Shown here: piece after piece, positions 44,199-52,432 of the stretch | How the letters are laid out: every line of letters starts with the position of its first letter | Numbering within the stretch: the stretch's first letter is position 1 | Source: Comamonadaceae bacterium | GTDB lineage: Bacteria > Pseudomonadota > Gammaproteobacteria > Burkholderiales > Burkholderiaceae_C | Direction of reading: 5' to 3' | Length of the DNA stretch: 52,432 nucleotides | NCBI GenBank assembly: GCA_947450765.1 | Contig: CANFXC010000014.1 | Span: 1 to 52,432, forward strand | The notes under the pieces: generated by a model | Told to the model about the DNA's origin: nothing | The model's database searches: none | The model's input: the letters and a program-made list of their open reading frames with translations, nothing else | Translations under genes and position numbers: made by a program

Positions 44199-47100
44199 CT
44201 AGCGTTCCAAATCCACTTCAAGCAGCTTCCCCTGCGCCGTCAAAAAGGCCGCCTTGACGACTTCCCCTGGGTAAACCGCCTGCACCGCAGCGCAGTAGGT
44301 CTGCATTTGCGCGCGCAGCTCTGGCAGGTCTTGCGGGGCGGCATTCGACTTGTAGTCCAGCACCCACCAATGGCCTTCGTGCCCCGCGTCTTTGCGTTGC
44401 ACCAATCGGTCCAAGCGCAGACTTTGCCCCTCGTAAGCCAGTTCGACCTCGTTGCCCTGCCAGCTAACGACAGCCGCATTCCAAGCCCACGCGCCAGCGC
44501 CAGCCAAAACCGCTTGGGCACCGGCCAACGCCGCTTGAGCTTGCACCACATCCAGCCGAAACTCACGCGTGATGGCCCGCACATGCGGCTCAGACAAAGC
44601 GCCCCATTCAAGCAAGCGGTGCATGGCTTGACCTGTGCGCGAGGCGGCCGAATCAGCCGCCGGCTTGGCAATGGCCACGGGCAGCAAAGGCGCAGGCGGT
44701 AGCTCTGAAAAATCAATCACTGAGGTGGCAGCGAGCGCTGTTACCTCAGCCTTCAGGGCCGGTTGTGGCCACTCTGCCGCCAGCGCATGCAGCCGAAGCC
44801 ACCAGCTGCCAGGGGCGGCGCGGTGCGCCTCAATCGACGACATCGCCAGCGTTGTCTTGGCCCGCGTCAGGGCGACGTACAAGGCGTTGAGTTCTTCGCG
44901 GTGACGCTCGTCTTTTTCGGCTTGCAAGGCGTCGGCGCAGCAAGCCGGCGGCCGGCTTTCGCTGACCAGAAAAACAAAGCGGTGCGGCACGGCAGATTCG
45001 CCCGGCCAGTCGACCAGCACGCCCATGCTGTCGGCGCTGCGCGGCGGCGTGTCAGTGTCCAGCAATAGCACGGCTTCGGCCTCCAGCCCCTTGGCACCGT
45101 GAATGGTCAATAGCCGCACGGCCTCTTGGCTGACCGTTGCCGGGGCCTGAATGCCGCCGGCTTTGAGCGCCCGCACCAAGGCGTACGGCGTGGTGTAGCG
45201 ACCACCATCGACTTGCAAGGTCACCGACAGCAAGGCACGCAAGTTGGCCAACACGGCCGCACGCTGCGCGTCAGGCGCGGCAGCGGCAAAGCGCGCCAAC
45301 ACATCCCCGTCGTCGTAAATGGATTGCAGCGCGTCGTGTGGCGGTTGCGTGTCGAGCCCATTTTTCCAGCGCGCCAATTGCTCAGCGATACCGGCCAAGC
45401 TTTTGGCCTCGGCGGTTTGCAGTTCTGCCAGCTGACTCGCGGCATCGTCTTGCAGCAGCTGGTACCACGGCTGGCTCAACCGGCGTTGCGCCAAAGCGAG
45501 TTGCACCAGCGCCGTGTCATCAACGCCAAACAGCGGCGACCGCAAAGCTCGCGCCAGCGACAAGTCATGTTGCGGCGACACCAATGCATCCAGCAGCGCC
45601 ACGATGTCTTGCACTTCACAGCAGTCAATCAAGGCGGTTTTTTCGCCGATCTGCGCGGGAATGTTGAGCGCGCGCAATTCGTTTTGCAAAGGCAACAAGC
45701 CAGCGCGTTTGCGCGACAGCACCATGATGTTGGCGGGCTTGAGGGTTGCCGTCGTGAGCTGCGAGGCAATCCACGCGGCGGCTTGGCGCGCCTCAAGTGT
45801 GCGCAGCGTTTCTTCGGGGACTTCGCGAGGCTGCGTCAAGCTGTCGCGCCAATCGATGGGCTCCGCTCCATTCGCTGCATCGTCAGACTTGGCTGCCTTG
45901 ACACGCAAGATCGGCGGTAAGCGCCCGACCGCGCCCAGCTGCGCAGAATCCGTGCTGTGCGCGCGAAAGCCTTCGTAGCCATCCACCGCAGCAGCTTGTC
46001 CCATGGCCGCATTGACGGCGCTGATGACACCTTGGGCGTTGCGCCGGGTGTGGTCGCAACTCAGCAAGTCCCCGCCCAGACCGTTCTGCACAAAGGCTTG
46101 CGCCGCACGAAACACCTGCGGCTCAGCACGCCGAAAGCGGTAAATACTTTGCTTCGGGTCACCCACGATGAAAACGCTGGGCGCTTGCCCGGCGCCGGTG
46201 TAGCTGCCCAGCCAAGCCAGCAGCGCCTGCCACTGCAGCGGGTTGGTGTCTTGAAATTCGTCGATCAACAAATGGCGCACGCGGGCATCGAGTTTTTCTT
46301 GGACCCAGCCTGACAACACCGGGTCTCCCAGCATGACCAGTGCGGCGCGCTCGACGTCGTTCATGTCGACCCAACCGCGCTCGCGCTTGAGGTCTGCGAA
46401 CTCGGCAATCAGCAAACGCGTCAAGCGCGCCATGCGTTGCTGGTAGGCCCAGGCGTCGTGTTGATGGCGGGCTGCGGCCACAGCCAGCACGAGTTCTTGC
46501 GCCTCGCGCACCGTGTTGATGCCGACAATTTTTTCGCCAAACTTGCGGGCTTTGCCGTCGGCCGTCAGCAAGGCCAAGTACACAGCGTTCTTGTCGCCAG
46601 CGGTCAAGGCGCGCTCCAGCTCAACGCCTTTGGCCGAGAAAGTCACCGCTGATGCACGCCCCAAAGCAATAGCGGCATCGACCAGCAGTTGGTGTGCAGG
46701 TCCGGCTGTGAAAGCATCTTCCGGCGCCTCTAAAGCCGCGAGCGCAGGAAATTGCTCGCCGAAATTTTTCACTGACGTATCGGTCACGCCTACCGCGTCG
46801 GCCAGTGCGAACTCGACCCGTTTGTCGAGCGCTGCTTGCAGGGCTTTTTCGGTTTGCGAGCGGCCATAGGCAAAAACAACGGCTTCGAAGTCTGCCTTCA
46901 ACGCCGGGTTGCCAACCAAGGCCTGGCAATACCGCCGCCACACCAGTGCTCGGGCTTGACTGTCGTCTTCCAGCAAATCGTAATTCACCGGCAAGCCCAA
47001 GCTTTGCAACACCGCCACCGGGGCGCTGCGCAACAAGGCCGCGAACCAGCCGTGGAAGGTACGAATTTGCACCGACCGGCCGGTGGCCAAGAGGCTCGCA

Positions 47101-47492
47101 TACAAGCCCTGAAGCTGCGTTGCCAAGCGTGACGCCGTGGCCTCGTCGTGCAGGCCCGGCACACCGCGAATCTGCAATTCGTGCAGCAACTTGGCACGGT
47201 CTGCATGGGCAAATTCAGCGAGCCATTCGTAGAGCCGTTCGCGCATTTCGCCAGCCGCACGCTTGGTGAAGGTGATAGCCAGAATTTCCTGCGGCTGCAG
47301 GCGGCCATCTGTGCCAGCTTTCTCCACGCCTTCGAGCAAGGCGCGCACCATGCGCGAGACCAGCATCCAGGTCTTGCCGGCACCTGCGCAAGCCTCGACC
47401 GCCACGCTGCGGCGCGGATCGCAGGCAATGGCGTAAAAGGCGTCGGCAGTGACCAGCTCGCCGTTGCGTTCGTAAGCGGCTGGCTGCGTCAT
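44199..47492 (-). CDS. UvrD/Rep-type helicase with C-terminal nuclease, AddA-like
   Basis: Predicted 1097-residue superfamily-1 helicase-nuclease. Walker A is VEACAGAGKTW (residues 32-42). DEFQDTNPLQW is motif II, IVGDPKQSIYRFRRAEPQVF is motif III, and RLLTIHGAKGLEAEAVLLL is motif V; YVALTRAKTTL is motif VI. The C-terminal domain has the PD-(D/E)xK nuclease core LRLDRLV, then WVLDYKSN with D1046 and K1048. This architecture is AddA (RecB-like). Its ATG overlaps the stop of the AddB-like gene (47489-47492). Together they should resect double-strand breaks for RecA loading. The Chi-like recognition sequence is not predictable. Confidence 0.9.
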   Translation of the reverse strand: MTQPAAYERNGELVTADAFYAIACDPRRSVAVEACAGAGKTWMLVSRMVRALLEGVEKAGTDGRLQPQEILAITFTKRAAGEMRERLYEWLAEFAHADRAKLLHELQIRGVPGLHDEATASRLATQLQGLYASLLATGRSVQIRTFHGWFAALLRSAPVAVLQSLGLPVNYDLLEDDSQARALVWRRYCQALVGNPALKADFEAVVFAYGRSQTEKALQAALDKRVEFALADAVGVTDTSVKNFGEQFPALAALEAPEDAFTAGPAHQLLVDAAIALGRASAVTFSAKGVELERALTAGDKNAVYLALLTADGKARKFGEKIVGINTVREAQELVLAVAAARHQHDAWAYQQRMARLTRLLIAEFADLKRERGWVDMNDVERAALVMLGDPVLSGWVQEKLDARVRHLLIDEFQDTNPLQWQALLAWLGSYTGAGQAPSVFIVGDPKQSIYRFRRAEPQVFRAAQAFVQNGLGGDLLSCDHTRRNAQGVISAVNAAMGQAAAVDGYEGFRAHSTDSAQLGAVGRLPPILRVKAAKSDDAANGAEPIDWRDSLTQPREVPEETLRTLEARQAAAWIASQLTTATLKPANIMVLSRKRAGLLPLQNELRALNIPAQIGEKTALIDCCEVQDIVALLDALVSPQHDLSLARALRSPLFGVDDTALVQLALAQRRLSQPWYQLLQDDAASQLAELQTAEAKSLAGIAEQLARWKNGLDTQPPHDALQSIYDDGDVLARFAAAAPDAQRAAVLANLRALLSVTLQVDGGRYTTPYALVRALKAGGIQAPATVSQEAVRLLTIHGAKGLEAEAVLLLDTDTPPRSADSMGVLVDWPGESAVPHRFVFLVSESRPPACCADALQAEKDERHREELNALYVALTRAKTTLAMSSIEAHRAAPGSWWLRLHALAAEWPQPALKAEVTALAATSVIDFSELPPAPLLPVAIAKPAADSAASRTGQAMHRLLEWGALSEPHVRAITREFRLDVVQAQAALAGAQAVLAGAGAWAWNAAVVSWQGNEVELAYEGQSLRLDRLVQRKDAGHEGHWWVLDYKSNAAPQDLPELRAQMQTYCAAVQAVYPGEVVKAAFLTAQGKLLEVDLER

Positions 47493-50053
47493 GCTGCCAC
47501 CCGAAAGTCACGGCGGCACAGACCGCGAGCATCGCAATAGTCGCAGGCCTTACCTTCGCCGATGGCAGGTAAACGCGCGCCCTCGGCGATGCGGCTCATG
47601 TCACTCAAAATACTGCCAATCAACTCGTCTCGCAGGTCCACGATGTCCTCTTGCGCATAGCTTTTGGTCGGCTCTTTTTCACCCAGATTCACGTAGGCAG
47701 CGCTCAAAGGATCGTCACTCAGCAGCGCTGCATAAAACGGCAGCTGTGTGTCTTCCTGCGGGTCGTTGATGCGATCCGAGGTGGTGCTGCGCGACTCGGT
47801 TTTGTAATCCATCACCATCGGCTGACCATCGGGCAAGCGGTCAATCCGGTCGATCTTGCCAATCAGTGTGAGTGGGCCGACCGGCATTTCTTTCCATTGT
47901 TCGGCCTCGGAAAATTGCGCCCCTGAGGCTTCATGGCCCACCAACCACAGCAGGTAGCCCTCACGCACCCGTGGCCACGCGGCGGCAAAGGGCAAGAACT
48001 CACTGTCGGCCAGCGCCATCTCCCGCGTGGCCCGTTCAGCGGCCTGGTTCATCATCAGCACCCGCTCAGACGCATCGGGGGTCGGGCTTTGCTTGAGCGC
48101 CACGTGAAAGTGGCTGAGCAGCGCGTGCAACCAATTGCCAAAATCGCGCTTGCCCAACTCGCCTTCCAGTTCCTCGACGGGTTGAAGTTTGAGCTGGCGC
48201 ATCGCAAAAAATCGGTAAGGACAGCGACGCAAATCTTCATACGCGCTGGCTGACAAACGCACCACCGGCAGCGCTTGACCTGTGGGCGCTGGCATCGGCG
48301 TTGGCTGCAGGGCCAGCGCGCGCTGTACGCGCACATCTGCCGCCAATTCAATCTCAGGCGCGAGCAGCAAGGCCTGCACAAAACCGCTCGGCATGATGCG
48401 CTCGCCGCCTTCACTGTTGCGCCAGAGCACGTCAACCGGATTGAACTGCAAGGCGTACAACCACGCCGCGCGGGCCGCAGCAGCCAGCGTCTCGCGTGAA
48501 GGCAAACCCAGCAACTCGCGCTGGGCTGGCGTCCACTGACCGGGCGGCTCGGGCGAGACCGGCAAACGGACTTCATCGGCGCCCGGAAAAACCACCGCCT
48601 GCATCGGCCGGCCGAGCAATTGGCTCAGCGGCAAGATCACCACTTGCGCCTCGGGCGGGTGTTCGGGCGTGAAACTGGCCGACTCCAGCACCTGATTGAC
48701 CCAGGCGGTGAAGTCGCGCAGGCTCATGCGTGCACCGAAGGTTTCAAATTCGTTTTCCAGGCCTTCGCGCAGCCGCAACGCGTCCATCACGGCCTGCCCG
48801 GCGGTGTCGCTGAGCAAGTTTTCCCATTGCTTGGAAGCTTGCAGCGCGCCGCGCAGCGAGCGCAGCCAAGCCATCAATGCTTTGCCGCCTTGCAATGGCG
48901 CTAACAACGGCGCCGCCAATGCGGTCAACGCGGCACTGGCGGTCAGTGAGGCGGTTTCAGCGTGGCTGACCGACCGCCATTCGCGCACACCGGTTTTTCG
49001 CAATTCGATTTCGGCTGCGGTGACGGCCGCTGCGTTAAAGACAGGCGCATTTTTCAGCCAGTCCAGCATGGCGTCGGTCGAGGCGTCCCACGTTGCGGCC
49101 CGTAACAGGCTCATGAGCGCAGCCGCCGAACGGGTGGTCGACAGTTTCCAGCCGGTTTCGTCGCGCACCGCGACACCTTTGTTGGCGAGCATGGCGCGTA
49201 CGCGTCGGGTCAGCACGCGGTCTTGCGCCACCAATGCGACTGGCAAACAGCCTTGGCCGAGTCGCGCCAGCACGCAGGCGGTGGCGCGCTGCGCCTCGTC
49301 TTCGGCGTCTTGAGCGAGTTGCAAGTCTGGGAGCGTTTCAGTACCGGGCCATTCGTCATCGACCAAGCGCAAAGTCACCGCACGGTCGCACCACTTCACC
49401 TTCAAAGCGTCGGTCAGTGGATCGGTCTGAAAACCTTCCAGCACCAGCAACAAGTCGCCCTTGGCAGCAGAGGCACTGAACAAGACATCGGTCGGGTAGG
49501 CCGAGGTTGACGCCCAAGCCAGCGCAATTTGACCCACTGCCGACTCCAGCGCCAGCAGCGGCGCATCCATGCCGGCCGCCAACAAGCCGCCTAGGCGCTG
49601 CCCCCATTCAGGGCGTTGTGCTGGCGGCAAAGCGGCCGCCAACCGCGCCACCGACCAAGCCGACTCCACCAAACGAGCCGCCAACAAGTCTTTGTGCGTG
49701 CCCAGACCGGCGCGCTCCAAGAGCCCAGCGGCCGTCAGCAAATCACAAGCAGCGTCCATCCGTATGTCGCTGGCAACAGGTTCAAAAGGCCCGTCCAGCG
49801 GTGCCTGCAAACTGTTGGCCCAGTTCATGGTGGTTTCAAAACGCGGCACAAATGAAGCCTTGCCTTGAGCCGCCCAGGCCATGCGCGCCTGCTGCATCAA
49901 CTGCGCATAAGGCACCAGCACCACGCAGGCGGCCGGGTGCAAACCGCGGCTGACTATGTGTTCGTGGATTTGCCGGGTCACGCGGGACCAGCTGACATCA
50001 ATGAAGTGGGATGGGGTCACAGGAGGAAGTTGAGAATTGGCTATCGTGGTCAT
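47489..50053 (-). CDS. PD-(D/E)xK nuclease with Fe-S cluster, AddB-like
   Basis: Predicted 854-residue partner of the AddA-like helicase. The C-terminal third has the nuclease core with D735 (KIDRID) and D749-Y-K751 (MDYKTE). Four cysteines C611 (RRCPYRFF), C837, C840 and C846 (CDYCDARGLC) match the AddB arrangement that holds a [4Fe-4S] cluster around the nuclease. The N-terminal 500 residues are probably a degenerate helicase fold without a Walker A motif. It is shorter than Firmicute AddB (about 1150). ATG 50053 is preferred to a GTG at 50074. It diverges from trxA with only 100 bases between. Confidence 0.88.
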   Translation of the reverse strand: MTTIANSQLPPVTPSHFIDVSWSRVTRQIHEHIVSRGLHPAACVVLVPYAQLMQQARMAWAAQGKASFVPRFETTMNWANSLQAPLDGPFEPVASDIRMDAACDLLTAAGLLERAGLGTHKDLLAARLVESAWSVARLAAALPPAQRPEWGQRLGGLLAAGMDAPLLALESAVGQIALAWASTSAYPTDVLFSASAAKGDLLLVLEGFQTDPLTDALKVKWCDRAVTLRLVDDEWPGTETLPDLQLAQDAEDEAQRATACVLARLGQGCLPVALVAQDRVLTRRVRAMLANKGVAVRDETGWKLSTTRSAAALMSLLRAATWDASTDAMLDWLKNAPVFNAAAVTAAEIELRKTGVREWRSVSHAETASLTASAALTALAAPLLAPLQGGKALMAWLRSLRGALQASKQWENLLSDTAGQAVMDALRLREGLENEFETFGARMSLRDFTAWVNQVLESASFTPEHPPEAQVVILPLSQLLGRPMQAVVFPGADEVRLPVSPEPPGQWTPAQRELLGLPSRETLAAAARAAWLYALQFNPVDVLWRNSEGGERIMPSGFVQALLLAPEIELAADVRVQRALALQPTPMPAPTGQALPVVRLSASAYEDLRRCPYRFFAMRQLKLQPVEELEGELGKRDFGNWLHALLSHFHVALKQSPTPDASERVLMMNQAAERATREMALADSEFLPFAAAWPRVREGYLLWLVGHEASGAQFSEAEQWKEMPVGPLTLIGKIDRIDRLPDGQPMVMDYKTESRSTTSDRINDPQEDTQLPFYAALLSDDPLSAAYVNLGEKEPTKSYAQEDIVDLRDELIGSILSDMSRIAEGARLPAIGEGKACDYCDARGLCRRDFRVAA

Positions 50054-50153
50054 AGAAAAAGCGGAAGGCTTCACCTACAACGAGGGTACTGGCTTTCTGA
50101 CACAATAACCTGAACTTTTACCGAATCTTGAACAACCTTTTGAAGGAGCCATC

Positions 50154-50486
50154 ATGGCCAACGAACTGATTAAACACACCACTGATGCCACCTTCGAAGC
50201 CGACGTGCTCAAGTCGACACAACCTGTATTGGTGGACTACTGGGCCGAGTGGTGCGGTCCTTGCAAGATGATTGCACCTATTCTCGATGAAGTCGCCACC
50301 AGCTACGAGGGCAAACTGCAGATTGCCAAGATGAATGTCGACGAGAACCGCGACATCCCGGCCAAGTTCGGCATTCGCGGCATTCCAACATTGATGCTGT
50401 TCAAAGACGGCGAATTGGCCGCCACCAAAGTCGGCGCCATGAGCAAAGCTCAGCTGACCGCCTTCATCGACCAGCAACTGGCCTGA
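50154..50486 (+). CDS. trxA: Thioredoxin 1
   Basis: Cytoplasmic disulfide reductase of 110 residues. The active site W33-C34-G-P-C37 (AEWCGPCKM), the buried Asp26-like residue in VLVDYWA and the cis-proline of GIPTLMLF are all present. GAAGGAG (50142-50148) is a good ribosome-binding site six bases before the ATG. It is monocistronic with a strong terminator directly after it, and rho follows in the same direction, the common beta-proteobacterial order. Confidence 0.98.
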   Translation: MANELIKHTTDATFEADVLKSTQPVLVDYWAEWCGPCKMIAPILDEVATSYEGKLQIAKMNVDENRDIPAKFGIRGIPTLMLFKDGELAATKVGAMSKAQLTAFIDQQLA

Positions 50487-50498
50487 AGCCCCACCTTA

Positions 50499-50526
50499 AA
50501 AGAAGCTCTTAGGAGCTTCTTTTTTT
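50499..50526 (+). terminator. Rho-independent terminator of trxA
   Basis: AAAGAAGCTC (50499-50508) pairs with GAGCTTCTTT (50513-50522) around a four-base loop and runs into a T-tract ending at 50526. It starts 13 bases after the trxA stop. Confidence 0.92.
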
Positions 50527-50612
50527 ATGCTCACTGCTCATCCTTGTGCCCTATTGCCCTGTAGAGCCTGATAAACCCTCATTTTTTCCTGTCATAATTC
50601 GCGACATTCGCT

Positions 50613-50744
50613 GCTGTCTTCTAGACAGCGATTGCGGATTCCAGCACTGACAGCCGGTTTTAGAAACCCCTCTAAACCGTCATCTAGCTGATTCGATTTA
50701 TCCAACCTCCCCCCGTTTTTTCAGTTGAACTCTCTTCAGAGTTC
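50613..50744 (+). promoter_or_regulatory. Structured 5' leader of rho with three hairpins
   Basis: Three inverted repeats precede the rho ATG. GCTGTCT/AGACAGC (50613-50619/50623-50629) is perfect with a 3-base loop. CGGTTTTAGA/TCTAAACCG (50655-50664/50671-50679) has one bulge. GAACTCT/AGAGTTC (50727-50733/50738-50744) is perfect with a 4-base loop and ends 19 bases before the ATG. CATAAT at 50593-50598 is a possible -10 box. None of the hairpins has a T-tract, so they are not simple terminators. In E. coli rho is autoregulated through its leader; a similar role here is inference. Confidence 0.5.
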
Positions 50745-50763
50745 TCATTACGCAGGTAACCCC

Positions 50764-52026
50764 ATGCACTTAAACGAACTCAAGGCACTGCACGTGTCTG
50801 AAGTCCTCAAGCAAGCCGAAGCCCTTGAGATCGAAAACGTTGGCCGCATGCGCAAGCAGGAATTGATGTTTGCCATCATCAAAAAGCGCGCGAAGACGGG
50901 TGAAACCATCGTCGCTGACGGCGTCCTTGAAGTGCTGCCCGATGGCTTCGGCTTTTTGCGCGCACCGGATTCGAGCTACACCGCCTCGACCGATGACATC
51001 TACATCAGCCCGAGCCAGATTCGCCGCTTCAACCTGCACACCGGCGACATGATCGAAGGTGAAGTCCGCACGCCGAAAGACGGCGAGCGTTACTTTGCAC
51101 TCAACAAGCTCGACAAAATCAACGACGGCGCACCCGAAGACAACAAGCACAAGGTGATGTTCGAGAATTTGACGCCACTGTTCCCACGCGAGCAGTACAA
51201 GTTAGAGCGCGACATCAAGGGCGAAGAGAACCTGACCAGCCGGATCATCGACATCATTGCGCCGATCGGCAAAGGCCAGCGCGCCTTGCTGGTCGCGCCG
51301 CCGAAATCCGGCAAGACCGTGATGATGCAAAACATCGCTCACGCCATCACCGCCAACTACCCAGACTCCGTGATGATGGTCTTGCTGGTTGACGAACGTC
51401 CGGAAGAAGTGACAGAAATGCAGCGCAGCGTGCGCGGCGAAGTGATTTCATCGACCTTTGACGAGCCAGCAGCGCGTCACGTTCACGTGGCTGAAATGGT
51501 CATCGAGCGCGCCAAGCGTTTGGTTGAGCTTGGCAAAGATGTGGTCATTTTGCTGGACTCTATTACCCGTCTGGCTCGCGCTTACAACAACGTGTTGCCA
51601 TCGTCAGGCAAAGTGCTGACCGGTGGCGTGGATGCCAACGCCTTGCAGCGCCCCAAGCGTTTCTTTGGTGCCGCCCGCAAGATCGAAGAAGGCGGCAGCC
51701 TGACCATCATCGGCACCGCGCTGATCGACACCGGTAGCCGCATGGACGAAGTGATCTTTGAAGAATTCAAAGGCACGGGCAACTGCGAGATTCATCTGGA
51801 TCGCCGCTTGTACGAAAAACGCGTGTTTCCGGCCATCAACCTGAACCGCAGCGGCACCCGCAAAGAAGAACTGTTGCTGTCGCCTGAAATTCTGCAAAAG
51901 TCACGGATTCTGCGTCAGTTCATGTACAACATGGACGAAATTGAGTCGATGGAATTGATGCTGAAAAACATGAAAGCCACGAAGAACAACCACGAGTTCT
52001 TTGACATGATGCGAAGGGGTGGGTAG
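50764..52026 (+). CDS. rho: Transcription termination factor Rho
   Basis: Hexameric RNA helicase of 420 residues. N-terminal helical domain [22 protein letters not shown]-binding cold-shock fold with [12 protein letters not shown] and [14 protein letters not shown]-loop [10 protein letters not shown] with Lys184; Walker B region [16 protein letters not shown]; and the R-loop and Q-loop region [22 protein letters not shown] 50764 gives the standard length; an in-frame TTG at 50725 would extend it by 13 codons into the last leader hairpin. Confidence 0.98.
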   Translation: MHLNELKALHVSEVLKQAEALEIENVGRMRKQELMFAIIKKRAKTGETIVADGVLEVLPDGFGFLRAPDSSYTASTDDIYISPSQIRRFNLHTGDMIEGEVRTPKDGERYFALNKLDKINDGAPEDNKHKVMFENLTPLFPREQYKLERDIKGEENLTSRIIDIIAPIGKGQRALLVAPPKSGKTVMMQNIAHAITANYPDSVMMVLLVDERPEEVTEMQRSVRGEVISSTFDEPAARHVHVAEMVIERAKRLVELGKDVVILLDSITRLARAYNNVLPSSGKVLTGGVDANALQRPKRFFGAARKIEEGGSLTIIGTALIDTGSRMDEVIFEEFKGTGNCEIHLDRRLYEKRVFPAINLNRSGTRKEELLLSPEILQKSRILRQFMYNMDEIESMELMLKNMKATKNNHEFFDMMRRGG

Positions 52027-52046
52027 CCCCCACGCTTTTCACTGCG

Positions 52047-52125
52047 CGTAAAAGCTGCCCCCCGAGGGGGCGCTGCGCCTGCGGCCCGGCTAAGCCGGTT
52101 CCGCGGCCCCTGCTGGGGGAAACGG
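52047..52125. repeat. G+C-rich multi-hairpin intergenic element behind rho
   Basis: Three inverted repeats in a row: GCCCCC/GGGGGC (52057-52071), CCGGC/GCCGG (52086-52098) and CCCC/GGGG (around 52107-52118), within a stretch made nearly entirely of G and C. Elements of this layout are, from general experience, dispersed between genes in Comamonadaceae genomes. No other copy was noticed in this window. The first hairpin may serve as the rho terminator although the T-tract is missing. Confidence 0.5.
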
Positions 52126-52243
52126 GTTCAGGCGCCATAGGCCAGATTTGGTCGGCAGCGCTTGGATTCATGCCATAATGTGCGGCTTAGCGGAAAGTGT
52201 CCAAGAATGGCTTGGGTGGCTACCGCAACGAATAAGGAAGATC

Positions 52244-52432
52244 ATGAAAGACGGCATTCACCCTAACTACCGCGAAGTTTGCTTCGTGGACTTGTCAAAC
52301 AATTTCAAGTTTGTCACGCGTTCATGCGTCAACACCAAAGAAATGGTGAAGATGGATGATGGCCGCGAATTGCCTTTGTACAAGCTGGACACCTCCAGCG
52401 AGTCGCACCCGTTTTACACCGGCACGCAAAAA
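52244..52432 (+). CDS. rpmE2: Ribosomal protein L31 type B, 3' end missing
   Basis: 63 codons are visible before the window ends; the full protein is about 85-90 residues. MKDGIHPNYREVCFVDLSNN and the SCVNTKEM segment, then SSESHPFYTG, are typical of the type B protein. The paired cysteines that bind zinc in type A L31 are absent, so this is the zinc-independent form. AAGGAAG lies just upstream of the ATG, and CATAAT at 52174-52179 is a possible -10 box. Confidence 0.95.
   Translation, partial: MKDGIHPNYREVCFVDLSNNFKFVTRSCVNTKEMVKMDDGRELPLYKLDTSSESHPFYTGTQK

Noticed and set aside
1-52432. CRISPR arrays, tRNA genes, transposases, integrases or attachment sites
   Set aside because: No regularly spaced repeats, cloverleaf-like sequences or recombinase motifs were found when reading the window; the only structural RNA seen is the 4.5S RNA.

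Overview
The window is bacterial chromosome from a beta-proteobacterium of the order Burkholderiales, most likely family Comamonadaceae (Rhodoferax/Polaromonas-like). This is inferred from the housekeeping gene orders (dnaX-ybaB-recR, trxA-rho-rpmE2, moaA-mobA-moeA), the many Bug/TctC periplasmic binding proteins, the moderately high G+C and a hairpin-rich intergenic element behind rho. No tRNA, rRNA operon, insertion sequence, prophage or CRISPR array was recognised. The window is cut inside hppA on the left and inside rpmE2 on the right.

Layout. 2-1945: 3' part of a membrane H+-pyrophosphatase. 2006-4533 (minus): vanA-vanB-marR, a Rieske aromatic O-demethylase system with a MarR regulator. 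4817-9754 (plus): a three-gene ABC exporter like E. coli yhiI-rbbA-yhhJ. 9767-17381: catabolic island 1, with a GntR regulator divergent from two Bug proteins, an Ldh-type dehydrogenase, an IlvD/Edd sugar-acid dehydratase and an RraA-type aldolase, plus a convergent second Ldh. 17625-20735: molybdenum cofactor genes moaA, mobA, moeA. 20944-25274: an RND efflux adaptor and pump. 25313-29183: rnhA, a methyltransferase, mltD and a Dsb-like lipoprotein. 29173-33759 (minus): an orphan NMT1/SsuA binding protein, a MAPEG protein, recR, ybaB/ebfC and dnaX. About 33847-33945: the 4.5S SRP RNA. 34083-42453: catabolic island 2, with Bug, DapA-type aldolase, enolase-superfamily dehydratase, LysR, IlvD/Edd dehydratase, a second Bug and the extradiol dioxygenase pair LigB-LigA. 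42481-50053 (minus): an unidentified small protein, a TIGR03862-type flavoprotein and an AddA/AddB-like helicase-nuclease. 50154-52432: trxA, rho, rpmE2.

How the genes work together. Islands 1 and 2 each carry dehydratases, an aldolase-type enzyme, Bug binding proteins and their own regulator, as expected for uptake and breakdown of hydroxylated or sugar acids. The substrates cannot be read from sequence. VanAB (vanillate to protocatechuate) and LigAB (protocatechuate ring opening) are consecutive steps for lignin-derived aromatics, but they lie about 37 kb apart.

Most informative non-coding signals: an in-frame A-AAA-AAG slippery heptamer in dnaX whose -1 frame stops four codons later, which predicts an E. 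coli-like gamma subunit; an 18-bp perfect palindrome exactly filling the spacer of a sigma70-like promoter ahead of island 1; four AAAGAT half-sites in the lysR intergenic region, with a matching half-site ahead of the linked bug-ilvD genes; and three successive hairpins in the rho leader.
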